Source of the DNA: Chara braunii
Lineage: Eukaryota; Streptophyta; Charophyceae; Charales; Characeae
Direction of reading: 5' to 3'
Assembly: GCA_003427395.1 (NCBI GenBank)
Contig: BFEA01000048.1
Coordinates: forward strand, 3,333,128-3,355,928
Length of the DNA: 22,801 nucleotides
Shown: positions 1 to 9,044 of the stretch, piece after piece
Position numbering within the stretch: the first letter of the stretch is position 1
How the letters are laid out: each line of letters opens with the position of its first letter
Notes under the pieces: generated by a model
What the model was told of the DNA's origin: nothing
Seen by the model: the letters and a program-made list of their open reading frames with translations, nothing else
Database searches by the model: none
Program-made: the position numbers and the translations under genes

Positions 1-706
1 AATGAGTGGCCAGGACTAAAGGAAAGTACATGCACATGAAGGGAAGATCATCCGGAACATCACACCAAGTATGAACATGACAATGAGTGGCTAGAACTTA
101 TTGAAAGCACATGCACATGAAGGGAAGATCATCCGGATCATCACACTAAGTATGAACATCACAATGAGTGGCTAGACTAATGAAAAACACATGTATATGA
201 AGGGAAAATCATCCGGAACATCACACCAAGTATGAACATAACAATGAGTCGCTAGACTAATGAAAAGCACATGCACATGAAGGAAAGATCAATCGAAACA
301 TCACACCAAGTATGAACATGACAATGAGTGGCTAGACTAATGAAAAAGCACATGCACATGAAGGGAAGATCAACCGGAACACCACATTAAGTATGAATAT
401 GACAACGGGTGGCTAGACTAATAAAAAAGCACATGCACATGAAGGGAAGATCATCCGGAACATCACATTAAGTACGAACATGACAATGAGTGGCTAGACT
501 AATGAAAAACACATGTATATGAAGGGAAGATCATCCGGAACATCACATTAAGTATGAATATGACAATGAATGGCTAGACTAATGTGAAGCACGTGTACAT
601 GAAGGGAAGATCGACCGGAACATCACACCAAGCACGAACATGACAAAGAGTGGCTAGACTAATGAAAAGCACATGCACATAAAGGGAAGATCAACCCGAA
701 CATCAT
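1..706. repeat. Minisatellite array, 80-81-bp unit, about 8.8 copies
   Basis: Units begin with aatgagtggctagact at 1, 82, 163, 243, 323, 404, 485, 565 and 645, giving a period of 80-81 bp. Copies differ by a few substitutions and single-base indels. Each carries a conserved core of the type gaagggaagatcatccgg followed by catcacaccaagtatgaa. The array starts before the window, so its full length is unknown. There are no unique spacers between units, so it is not CRISPR-like. No reading frame stays open through it. It is AT-rich compared with the rest of the window. Confidence 0.95.
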
Positions 707-719
707 ATGCTATCATGTG

Positions 720-1380
720 AGTTAGAACAGGAGTCTAAGTGGGCCAGATCACCAAGGTTGAACCAAGGGTCATCCATGAATGTAGCGCTATACTACCTAC
801 TAGTGTGAGAGTAGAAAATCCAAGTTTGAAGAGCCCAAATCACCAAGATTGTATCAAGAAGCATTCATGGGTGAAGCGCTATACTACCTACTAGTGTGAG
901 TGTGAAAATCACAAGTTTGAAGAGCCCAAATCACCAAGATTGCATCAAGAAGCATCCATGGGTGAAGCGTTATACTACCTACTAGTGTGAGTGTGAAAAT
1001 CACAAGTTTGAAGAACTCAAATCACCAAGATTGTATAAAAAAGCATCCATGAGTGAAGCGCTATACTACCTACTAGTGTGAGTGTGAAAATCACAAGTTT
1101 AGAGAGCCCAAATCACCAAGATTGTATCATGGATCACTCATAGGTGAAGCACTACACTACCTATTAGTGTGAGTGTGAAAAACATAAATTTGAAGCTCCC
1201 AAATCACCAAGATTGCATCAAGAAACATCCATGAATGTAGCGCTATACTGTCTACTAGTGTGAGTGTGGAAATCACAAGTTTGGAGAACCCAAATCTCCA
1301 AGATTGTATCAAGAAGCATCTAGGAAAGAATCGGAGTACTACCCTCTAGTGTATAAGTGAAAGAGGAGAGTTAGAGTAGC
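720..1380. repeat. Minisatellite array, 91-bp unit, about 7 copies
   Basis: The landmark gaagcgctatactacctact recurs at 782, 873, 964, 1055, 1146 and 1237, with a degenerate copy near 1328. The period is exactly 91 bp. Each unit also carries gtgagtgtgaaaatcacaag and cccaaatcaccaagattg. The unit is unrelated in sequence to the 81-bp array just before it. The last unit drifts into the following purine-rich tract, suggesting that tract grew from this repeat. Confidence 0.93.
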
Positions 1381-1509
1381 CCATGAAAAAGAGAAGACGA
1401 AGTAAGAGAAGATAGAGGAGAAGGGGAGAGAGATGAGAGAGATGAAGATGGGGAAGAGGAGGAAGAAGACAAAGAGAATGGAAGTGAAAGAGGAGAGTTT
1501 GAGTATGCC
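1355..1509. repeat. Purine-rich tract bracketed by a 28-nt direct repeat
   Basis: The plus strand is almost entirely A and G between 1383 and 1490. The tract is bracketed by near-identical 28-nt copies (1355-1382 and 1482-1509) that share aagtgaaagaggagagtt. The bracketing sequence resembles the end of the 91-bp unit, so this may be a degenerate enlarged unit. The long minus-strand frame here is a leucine-rich translation of simple sequence and is not called as a gene. Confidence 0.7.
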
Positions 1510-1700
1510 TAGCTAGTCCGAGATATCCCGGACTGCTGGGCAACTTTCTCAACATCCTTATTTTACTTTTTTTTCTCCCATGACTCTCCTACTTGCTCCC
1601 ACTGGTGTTTGCACTAGTGGTGCTAATATTTTCCACCGTCTAGATCCTTGATTTTGACGGTGCCGTTTTCTTGCACAAATATTCCTTGTGTTCGCTCATG
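1510..1700. repeat. Three-hairpin block, copy 1
   Basis: Contains three short inverted repeats in order: 1515-1534 (AGTCCG/CGGACT), 1599-1620 (CCACTGGTG/CACTAGTGG, one wobble) and 1636-1660 (CCGTC/GACGG, extended imperfectly). The same order and spacing recur at 2950-3130. The two copies can be aligned by eye through the shared words tgctaatatt and ttgacggtgc. No protein is supported here. Confidence 0.7.
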
Positions 1701-1920
1701 GTTCCCTTGGAAAATCCCAAGTCCCCACCATTTTCCTTCATGCTAGCTCCATTTCCTTGTCCCACCGGCGGTCCCGCTAGCGCATGTCTTGTTTCCCGAT
1801 TAGTATTATTTGGACCCATTTGGTCCCTGACAACATTCCAAGCGGCGTCCCATTTTTATTTTTTTGGGGCCCTTTGCCCTTGGTGGTCCCATCATTTCTA
1901 CATGTGTGTCGATTTTTCTA

Positions 1921-1945
1921 AACCGTGAGATCTCATCTCACGGTT
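1921..1945. repeat. Perfect 11-bp hairpin
   Basis: AACCGTGAGAT (1921-1931), a 3-base loop, then its exact reverse complement ATCTCACGGTT (1935-1945). It could be a remnant palindrome or an RNA hairpin. There is no U-run typical of a bacterial terminator, and the context is eukaryotic. Confidence 0.8.
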
Positions 1946-2039
1946 GCCGTTTACCGTGTTTACTTGCCCCATGCCGAAAATTGGTCCTTTCCAGTCTTCC
2001 GGGCTTGCCATAGCTTATTTCCTCTTAGCCTTGGCATCC

Positions 2040-2400
2040 CCATGCAGTCCGTAATTTCTCGGACTACAGTCATGGCTGTTTTCTACACCCACAGCCCCAC
2101 AACTTGCCCCATGTTAAAAGAAAATGAAGCGTTAAATTTCATAGTGCATCCGGGCTCAATATTGGCTCGGATGCACCTAGAACATGTGTTTTCTTTTCCC
2201 CATGCAGTCCGTTGCAACTCGGATTGCAATGGGGGTTAATTCCTTAGCCCCAATGCCCTACAACTAGTTCTTACTCAAAAGAAAAAGAAACGGCCAATTC
2301 CCAAGTGCATTCGGACTTCATTTTGGCTCCGGATGCACCTAAAACATATGTTTCTCCTCATGCATGTAATCCGTTTTATTCCGGTTGCAAGAGGCCTTGA
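2040..2400. repeat. Diverged direct duplication carrying paired hairpins
   Basis: Two related segments (about 2040-2240 and 2250-2400) share the order: hairpin with stem GTGCATCCG/CGGATGCAC, then cctagaacatgtgtt or cctaaaacatatgtt, then catgcagtccg or catgtaatccg. Stems lie at 2144-2176 (9 bp perfect) and 2305-2338 (10 bp with one wobble). A further hairpin AGTCCG/CGGACT lies at 2046-2065. Nothing coding is supported. Confidence 0.65.
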
Positions 2401-2535
2401 TTTCCTTTGATTTTCTCTGCAAAAATCAATCTCTGCAAAAATCAAAGAAAATCAAAGTCCTTTGTAACCGCCATATTCCAGAATGAATCTGGTCAAGGAT
2501 CAATCTCCCAGAGTGACCGTTTTTTACCGGTCAGA

Positions 2536-2710
2536 TTTTTTTCTCTTTTCTTTTCTTTCGTTTTCTTTTCTTTTCTTTTCTCCTCCTTTCTTGGACAGTA
2601 GGGACTTGTCAGTCCCTATCTATGGCAGTCCCTACTAACGGCCAACTCACTCACTCCCTCTCACTCGTTTTGTCTTATTTTTCCACTTTTTTTTTTTTTC
2701 TCTCTTTTTT
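2536..2710. repeat. Simple sequence: TTTTC repeats and T-run
   Basis: The stretch from 2536 to about 2580 is a run of ttttc-type pentamers, and there is a long T-run near 2688-2700. Between them lies an 8-bp perfect hairpin, TAGGGACT-tgtc-AGTCCCTA (2599-2618). Open frames over the stretch are low-complexity. Confidence 0.7.
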
Positions 2711-2949
2711 CTAGCATGCCAAGTGTCAAGTGGCCGTTAAGGCCCTTTTCTAGCCTCTTCCTCTTAGTTTCGACCCTCTCTATGCCCATGGTGCAGTCTG
2801 TTATTTCTCGGACAACAATAATGGTCTTGCCATGCCCATGGGAGCTTCCTTTTACTCCTACATTTCTCCCATAGTGGCCCCTCCTACTCCGATTTTCTCT
2901 CGGAGGCTATTTCTCACATAGGGCCTCTTTTGTCTCCATTTTCCTAGGA

Positions 2950-3130
2950 GAGGCTAATCCGAGATTTTTTGGATTGCTCCTATGCCTCCAACTTCAGTTT
3001 TCTTTACTTTTTATTTTCCTTTTGGCCTTCCTGTTTGTCATCACTAGTGCTTACGCTAGTGATGCTAATATTCTCGGCCGTCAAGATGTTGATCTTGACG
3101 GTGCACCTTGCATTTATTATTTTTCTTCAT
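2950..3130. repeat. Three-hairpin block, copy 2
   Basis: Matches the block at 1510-1700 in order and spacing. The hairpins are 2956-2975 (AATCC/GGATT), 3039-3064 (CATCACTAG/CTAGTGATG, 9 bp perfect) and 3078-3101 (CCGTCAAGAT-gttg-ATCTTGACGG, 10 bp perfect). First-to-second hairpin distance is 83 bp here against 84 bp in copy 1, and second-to-third is 39 against 37. The first stem differs from copy 1 by a paired change (AGTCC/GGACT to AATCC/GGATT). Confidence 0.7.
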
Positions 3131-3174
3131 GTGGTGCCGCCGTTTCTTCTTGGGACTTTCACATGTCCCCGCCA

Positions 3175-3278
3175 CTTGTCCCGTCGGTGGTCCCCGACAC
3201 TTTGTCCTGCTGGTGGTTCCCGATACTTGGTCCCGCCGGTGGTCCCCGACACTTAGTCCCGTTGGTGGTCCCCGACAC
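3175..3278. repeat. 26-bp x4 minisatellite
   Basis: Four head-to-tail units (3175-3200, 3201-3226, 3227-3252, 3253-3278) of the type cttgtcccgtcggtggtccc plus cgacac. They differ at a few positions. The period is not a multiple of three, so every frame shifts at each unit. An ambiguous base lies downstream at 3630. Confidence 0.9.
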
Positions 3279-3807
3279 ATTTCGCCCCGGATGCCATTAT
3301 TTTTACTTAGTCCCATGTGGCCCCGGGTGCCTTTTCCCGAGGTATCCCATGCCCCTTGGGCATCTTCTCGCCCCATAGCGACCCTTCTCCTTGGTCTTTC
3401 TTCGCGCCTTGTGTGCGCCGATCTTTTTTTGGTCGTGGGCCTCCGCTTCGAGGCTCCCGTAGATGGCCTCCACGTTGGCCCCCCGTTTCCTGGTTTCCCG
3501 CGGCCTCTGGGCCGCCCATCCCTCGACTTCCTCATTCCTTTATCGCTGTCGTGCTGCATTTGCTGGTTCAAGGGGCCCTTTGGCCTTAGTCTTATTGCAT
3601 TCCGATGACCCTCCCGGCCTCCTGCTATGNTCTATGTGCCCCTGTTCTTGCGCTCGCTTGCTTGCTACCGCTTAGTTCTTTCCCCCTGTGGCTCTAGCCC
3701 AGGGCATTACTCCCTCCTGCCGCTTAATCCTTTATCTCGTCTCACTCTGGATTTCTCTGTTGTGCATAGTTCGTCCATATTCGGTTTCTCGAGTAATGGA
3801 AAGTTAT

Positions 3808-3827
3808 TCGGGACTCACCAGTCCCGA
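3808..3827. repeat. Perfect 8-bp hairpin
   Basis: TCGGGACT, loop cacc, AGTCCCGA. It is the same hairpin type as the one at 2599-2618, where the second pair is A:T instead of C:G. The loop is four bases in both. Confidence 0.75.
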
Positions 3828-3972
3828 CACATTCCCCCCACTCTTTCACGATGTCATCATCGCGCACCAATATCTTGTTAGTGAGTTTTGAAGGGATAGA
3901 TGAGAGAGGGAGATGAGATGTTATGGATGGTTAGTTTGCCAGGGTCCGTTTTGTTCTTTTCCCATTCCTTTC

Positions 3973-4646
3973 TCAAGGTTTTCCTGAGCTTCCGTCCGTT
4001 AGGGTGGAGGAGGGTATGGGGGAGTCAAAGGCTTTACAGCTTAGACCAGGTTGCTCATTTCCGTCATAGCTCTGCCTCTTTATCTTTCCCTCAATTGAGA
4101 TGCAAACTTCCTCTTCAGTCAACTCTGTATACCCAGCAAGGCAGCCCATAATTCTTTCGCCTTCAGTAACATGAAGCAGACGAGGTTCTCCTTGCTTCAT
4201 GCACTTAACTAATGGTATGCTGGCTTTATTCCCAGGGTGACAATTTGTTGTCATAACACAATTGGTTTTCTCATTGTATGCCTTGGCTTTGTTGATAACA
4301 AATTGTAGGCAAGTTTTCGGATGCGACTCAATGTCAGGCATTTGCTCCGGAAGGGGGATGTTCGTCCAGTACAACCGCCTCCTTTGCTGTGGTGATACCC
4401 ACTTCGAATCAGTGAGCCCAGACACAACTCCCCTTAAGTGCTTCGTAATCTCAAATTTATCTTCCCATTTCATTGAGAAAACATTATCGAGCAGAAACCA
4501 TTTTGGTTTCGCCTCATTCATTACTCTTAGAGTCGTAAAAAATAATCTACTTTTCGGCCCGTGCAATCCATGTTCTCCCGTCATTCTTTCCTCAGTCTCA
4601 TGCTTAGCCAGTTCCCATGTATTTTTTCCATGTCATTTTGCCCAGC
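3973..4646 (-). pseudogene. DNMT3-like cytosine-5 DNA methyltransferase, N-terminally truncated
   Basis: The frame is open from 4646 to 3973, with the first ATG at 4584. Counting from that Met, visible C5-methyltransferase motifs are: LFF helix (residues 14-16), motif VI as FLLDNV (30-35, D33 at 4486-4488), motif VIII-like QQRRRLYWTNIP (66-77), VMTTN (110-114), and LLHVTEGERIMG (136-147) matching the conserved segment before motif X. The very short gap between motif VIII and VMTTN, with no large target-recognition domain, fits DNMT3 rather than DNMT1 or chromomethylases. The catalytic Pro-Cys motif IV and SAM-binding motif I are absent. The frame closes upstream and a tandem array begins at 4677. 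Motif VI normally has Glu (ENV); here it is Asp. The C-terminal end may be frameshifted near 4010. It cannot be an active enzyme as it stands. It lies on the same strand as the gypsy pol, 5 kb downstream of it. The fold assignment is strong; membership of the neighbouring element is inference. Confidence 0.85.
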
Positions 4647-4676
4647 TTAGGTGTGTCATCCTCATTCGTCATTTCT

Positions 4677-5240
4677 CGTATCCAGGCTTTAAAATGCGCG
4701 TTACTCAGTCCTCTTATTCACATCTTTCTTCTGGTCTCTTGCCAGGCCTCTCTCATACTCATGCAAAGTCCATTATACCCGTATCTCTTTTCTGGGCGTC
4801 TTGCTAGACTTTTCCTTAGGTCTACGCAAAGCCAATTTCACATAAATTTCTTTTCTGAACATCCTGCCGGGCCTTCTCTCAAGCCCATGCTATGTCAAAT
4901 ACTCATCCATTTCTCTCTTGGACATCCCGCCAGGTCTCTTCTCAAGCCCATGCGGAGTCATTCACACATTGTTTCCTCAGCTGGACACCTTGCCAGACCT
5001 TTTTTCAAGCTCATGCAACGTCAATTACTCATCCGTTTCTCTTCTTGACATCTTGCCATGCCTTTTTTCAAGCTCATGCAACGTCAATTATTCATCTGTT
5101 TCTCTTCTGGACATCTTGCAAGGCCTTTTCTCAAGCCTGCGCAAAGTCAATTACTCATCCATTCTTTTCTTCTGGACATATTGCCAACCCTTTTCTCAAA
5201 CTTGCGCAAAGTCAATTACTCATCCATTTTTATAATCATG
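4677..5240. repeat. Minisatellite array, 62-65-bp unit, about 9 copies
   Basis: Units start at the word ttgccaggcc or a variant at 4739, 4801, 4864, 4927, 4990, 5053, 5116 and 5181, with one degraded copy before 4739. Conserved words are ctcaagc, catgcaa and gtcaattactcatccatttc. The usual period is 63 bp, a multiple of three, which is why several frames appear open across it. I treat those as artefacts. The array directly abuts the broken 5' end of the methyltransferase fragment. Confidence 0.92.
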
Positions 5241-6516
5241 GTATCCTTCTCTTTTGCACATTTTTTTTTCGGTAGATGGCACACCTTCCCCCCACTCAAA
5301 ATGCGATGTCCCCATCACACGACCAGTTCTCACTTGGAGGTACGCAGACCTTGGCCCACCAACTGAGTAGATGGATGTCGGCCCATCAGCCCCAAAAAGG
5401 AAGGGTGATCAGTCCTCCCCTTGCTGATAACTCACCTCATCCCCTACTCCCGTCCGACCTTTTGCTGCTTACGAGACGGACGGCATCACTGAGGCACCAC
5501 CCCACATATGGAAGGAAGGTCGAGTCCAAGCCTCCCAGGACCCCATCTTGCCGTAAGTGCTTTCTCGCGAATCGTTCCTCCCGAGCGGTGTTTTTTTGGA
5601 TCTGGCCTCTTCCTTTCAGGAGAGTGGGGACTCTTTATTAGTCTGCGAGTGCAGTTACGAAGACCTCGCGGTAAGTCCCAGAACGGTTGTAATGATCCGG
5701 CGGGGCAGTGTCACTCGCCCTGTGGTGGTTGCGGCTTCCACCCGGTACCATGCCCGATTCTTCCCTCTGGACAGTTCTGCTCAACTTAACGCGAGCAGCC
5801 GTGGTTAATTCCAAACGGCCGTGTCGCCCCTCTACGGCATGGTGTGTGGTTGGGGAGAAAAAATGAGACTTAGGAAAAAGAATGGCTCTCTCGCCCGTTT
5901 GGCACCACGCCCTTGACGTTTAGGTTTCAACATGAGGCGCAGTTCGAACTCCCCGACTAAAGCTCGTTGTCAGGGTTAGTTCCGGACGGCCAGCATCAAT
6001 CAAAGAGAGAGGTGCTTTGGTCCTTCAACCCTTATTCTTTCTTATGAGTAGCAGGTCGCGCTGAGACTTTTCCCTTAACGGGTAGAGGTCTTGGGGTCGC
6101 GATGCAGACATTGCTATCCCCCTTATGTTGAGACATGAGACTAGAAAAAAAAGAAAGCTCAATCTCTTGCTATTTCCATGGTCGGTCCGACGACCTTACA
6201 TCAAGTTGTCTAGGGTCCCCTGGCTATGCAATGCAATATTCAATCTTCAAACACTCAATCCCATGCTATTTTCAAGGCTGATTCTCATGGCTGGTCCGAC
6301 AGCCTCTTATCAACTAGGCCACCCACATGGCCGGTCTGGCGGTCATTTTCTCAATAGCCATTTCTCAAGACTGCTCCTTCCGCCCATTCAATCCTCAATT
6401 CTCTCATTCTTCAACACCCAATCTCTGTGACCGTCCCAACGGTCCCTGCCCTTCTCGGCTTTAAGGCTCCGCCTTCTTTATCATGTCCTTCTCATTCACA
6501 TCTTTCTTTCGCCCCC
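5241..6516. other. Gene-free stretch
   Basis: No supported gene. A plus-strand frame at 5276-5641 has no recognisable motif and biased composition. The words gttaattccaaacggcc (about 5804) and gttagttccggacggcc (about 5976) look like a diverged short duplication. From 6120 to 6420 there are degraded relatives of the 54-55-bp unit that becomes regular at 6517. Confidence 0.5.
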
Positions 6517-6840
6517 TTGGCTATTTCAGTGGCCGACCCACCGACCTTTTTCATCTCTTCCGTCCATCCCATTGGCTATTTCAGTGACCGACCTGTCGGC
6601 CTTTTCCATCTCTTTCATTCATCCCATTGGCTATTTCAATGACCGACCCACCGGCCTTTTCCATCTCTTCCATCCATCCTTTGGCTATTTCAATGACCGA
6701 CTCATCGGCCTTTTCCATTTCTTCCATCCATCCTTTGACTATTTCAATGACCGACCCATCGGCCTTTTCCATTTCTTTCATCCATCCTTTGGCTATTTCA
6801 ATGACCGACCCATCGGCTTTTTCCATCTCTTATTGCTTAT
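6517..6840. repeat. Minisatellite array, 54-55-bp unit, 6 copies
   Basis: Units start with ttggctatttcaatgacc at 6517, 6572, 6627, 6681, 6735 and 6789. The first two spacings are 55 bp and the later ones 54 bp. Because 54 is a multiple of three, both strands give long repetitive frames (for example a MEKADGSVIEIAKGW repeat on the minus strand). No start context or flanking coding sequence supports a protein. Confidence 0.93.
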
Positions 6841-6933
6841 TCCAGCACATTCTCAATCAACCTTTCTTAATGAAATATGCAGGGGACCCCAGTGCCTATT
6901 TCAAAAGAAATGACCCTTGTCAGGGGTCATTCC

Positions 6934-7093
6934 CGAACAACCTGGTTAGGGTCGTTCTTTTCCATTCTCAAGTCGAACAGCCTGGTTAGGGCCATTCCTT
7001 TCCATTCTCAAGTCGAACAGCCTGGTTAGGGCCATTCCTTTCCATTCTCAAGTCGAACATCCTGGTTAAGGTCATTCCTTTCCATTCTCAATG
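6934..7093. repeat. 40-bp x4 minisatellite with hairpin at its edge
   Basis: Four units start with cgaacagcctggttagggcc at 6934, 6974, 7014 and 7054, exactly 40 bp apart. The second and third are identical. Just before the array, 6909-6931 forms AATGACCC/GGGTCATT around a 7-base loop. Confidence 0.93.
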
Positions 7094-7820
7094 TTAGTGT
7101 CCGAGGGGGTGGGCCTCGAGGTTATGGATCCCATTTCTATCTTGGAGGTTAGAAGGTGGTCATCTCATCTTTTGGATGTTGTTCTCTTTCTTCCATTTCT
7201 CACAGTAATATACTATCCATTCAATTTCTCACAGTAATGTACTATCCATGCATACATCCGACTTAGCGTCTAGCACTCGAGTTGGGGTTCGCGACCCCAA
7301 GCAGCACTAGCTCACCCGACCGTTCAACCATAGCAAGAGACAAGGGCGCCCCCTTTTTTTCTTCACTCGTTCCGACGACTCAGATCTTGACCATTCTCAG
7401 ACTAATTCATGACTCGGTTGGATTAGGCTCCTAGGGAAGGAGTATTCTTCATGCCCCTTAACCCATAGGTTCCCCTACCTCTCTTGTACTCGACCAATCA
7501 TTCAATGCCATGGTTCGCTCGTCAATCCGTATTCAAGGTTTTCCCCTCTCAAAAGCATAATCCTTATTCCATCCAGATTTCACAATACACCCTCTCCCAA
7601 TTGGTCTCATCCCAAATCTCAAATCTTTGTCTTATGTACCCAAGGTAGCTCATCCAAAAAGTAGCCTAAAAAACTATCTTCTATCTTATCGTGACACAGC
7701 CTTAGTTGACCCTCTTTTCACTTCATCCTTAGCAAGCTTGTCCATACGGTACACGTTCTCGTCATTCTCATGTCTCCGCAGACAGAAAAACAGTGATTTT
7801 TTTCAATGCTAAGTCAACAC
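7094..7820. other. Gene-free stretch with a small duplication and a hairpin
   Basis: No gene supported. A tandem duplication of about 29 bp (tttctcacagtaatatacta and its near copy) lies at about 7197-7254. A 7-bp hairpin TTGGGGT-tcgcg-ACCCCAA lies at 7282-7300. No LTR end or polypurine tract for the downstream side of the gypsy element could be identified. Confidence 0.5.
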
Positions 7821-8651
7821 CTAGTTCCTATTGCTGCCTTGCGCCTCGTCTTGCCTAGTTCCTTGTCCACCCTGTTTCTCGGCAGGCTTCCTAACCCCCA
7901 GGCCGTAGGTCTCGATTTCTCTCTTCTTTCTTGCAATTCCCTGTAGTTCAATTTCACTAAAGAAGTCCAGCGGCGTAGCTACCACTCCCGCCTTTGTGAG
8001 TTCTCGAGTCTTGATAATCCATTTGTGCCTGATCACATTGGTCCATTGCTGGAACCAATGACTGGGTGTTGGCCCAAACTCATCCTCCCATCCGAAAGTC
8101 CCGTCGTCTGGCTGGTGCATCGGAGGCCGCCCTTCTTCCCTAGGCCTCGAGATCTCATCCCTTTCATCCCCGCTGCTGATTTTTATGACTTCTCGTACAT
8201 CCTCCTCCTCGTCATCCTCGTCTTCTGTCTGTATGAGGCTATACCCACCTGCAAGGTTCTTCGGATCGTAGGTAAAAGGAATCTCTGTCCTCATCTCATA
8301 CCCCTCACAACTGTCGTGGCCGCTTCGTCCTTCAAGCGGGCTTTCCCTTCTCTCCTCATCCTCCTCATGTTCGTCGCGCATGTCTTGTCCCCCCTCGCTT
8401 TCCCTGTGCCAAGTCTCACGTCGTTTGCCCCTGTTGGCTCCTTCCTTGTCAGAGACCTGAACCTTATCTCCCATATCTGCATTGCATTCTTCTTCCACTT
8501 TTGCCTTTTCCTTCCTTCCCTCACTTTCAGACGAGATTTCTATACCTTCTCCCTCGCGGAGGGGTGAGGGTTTCCTACACAAGCATTTCCTTCCACCCCT
8601 GCCTACCACTGGCCCACCCGCCCTGCTGTCGTTCTCGTTGCCGAATTCCAT
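7821..8651 (-). CDS. Acidic, low-complexity ORF downstream of pol, unknown function
   Basis: Open for 276 codons with an ATG at 8651. I do not recognise a family. Residues 1-130 are hydrophilic and mixed-charge. Residues 140-170 hold an acidic run followed by EVIKISSGDE (154-163), which resembles a SUMO-interacting motif: hydrophobic core next to Ser and acidic residues. A similar EISSESE lies at 38-44. Residues 190-240 look folded (FGWEDEFGPTPSHWFQQWT). The C-terminus is basic. It follows the integrase C-terminal module on the same strand after a gap of about 390 bases, so it may be an accessory ORF of the retroelement. Unlike gag and pol it has no internal stop. No signal peptide or membrane segment is visible. 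Confidence 0.5.
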   Translation of the reverse strand: MEFGNENDSRAGGPVVGRGGRKCLCRKPSPLREGEGIEISSESEGRKEKAKVEEECNADMGDKVQVSDKEGANRGKRRETWHRESEGGQDMRDEHEEDEERRESPLEGRSGHDSCEGYEMRTEIPFTYDPKNLAGGYSLIQTEDEDDEEEDVREVIKISSGDERDEISRPREEGRPPMHQPDDGTFGWEDEFGPTPSHWFQQWTNVIRHKWIIKTRELTKAGVVATPLDFFSEIELQGIARKKREIETYGLGVRKPAEKQGGQGTRQDEAQGSNRN

Positions 8652-9044
8652 TTATTTATTTTTTGCCTTTTCTCGTTTTTCTCATTGGTCCTGTATCACA
8701 AAACAACACCCGCAATGCCCCGCATACACACATTCCCCCCAGTCCGGTAGACAGCTCCTTTTTCCCAAAAATGCTCCCAGTATCCTTCGCATCATGCCCC
8801 TTTTATACATTTCCCTCCCTTATGCAAAAGCGTCGTTTGTGAAGATCCCATTTTTTTTCCCGTAAAAAACTATGGTACAATGCCCCAAATATCCCTTTTC
8901 GTCGTCGCACAAGCCAGATATTGCAAACCCCTCAGTCATGCTGCCTTACAACCTCAGTCAGTCCAAGCCATTGCCCAAGTCCCCCAAAAATGACAGTCCC
9001 ATGGAAATGGTCAGAGACAAACCATAGTGTGGGCAAAGCTGTGG
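8652..9044. other. Spacer between pol and the downstream ORF
   Basis: AT- and pyrimidine-rich on the plus strand. I see no gene, tRNA or clear terminal repeat. Confidence 0.4.

Noticed and set aside
1-1380. CRISPR array
   Set aside because: Units are contiguous and near-identical over their whole length, with no unique spacers, in a eukaryotic context.
1346-1555. Leucine-rich minus-strand frame
   Set aside because: It is a translation of a purine-rich simple tract; composition alone explains it.
2974-3608. Several overlapping long frames on both strands
   Set aside because: They run through a 26-bp tandem array and GC-rich simple sequence; no motif and all frames shift at each unit.
4617-5366. 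Plus-strand frames with repeated cysteine-poor hydrophobic segments
   Set aside because: The 63-bp period is a multiple of three, which keeps frames open; repeats of a noncoding array, not membrane proteins.
5276-5641. 121-codon plus-strand frame
   Set aside because: No motif, no homologous copy, and opposite in strand to all supported genes.
5687-5800. LTR start (tgtaatgatccggcggggc)
   Set aside because: Looks like a plant-type gypsy LTR end, but there is no second copy in the window and no terminal inverted dinucleotide pair or primer site beside it.
6572-6913. Repeat protein on either strand
   Set aside because: Product of a 54-bp array; units diverge without codon bias.
8025-8567. 180-codon plus-strand frame
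   Set aside because: Mirror of the acidic ORF on the minus strand.
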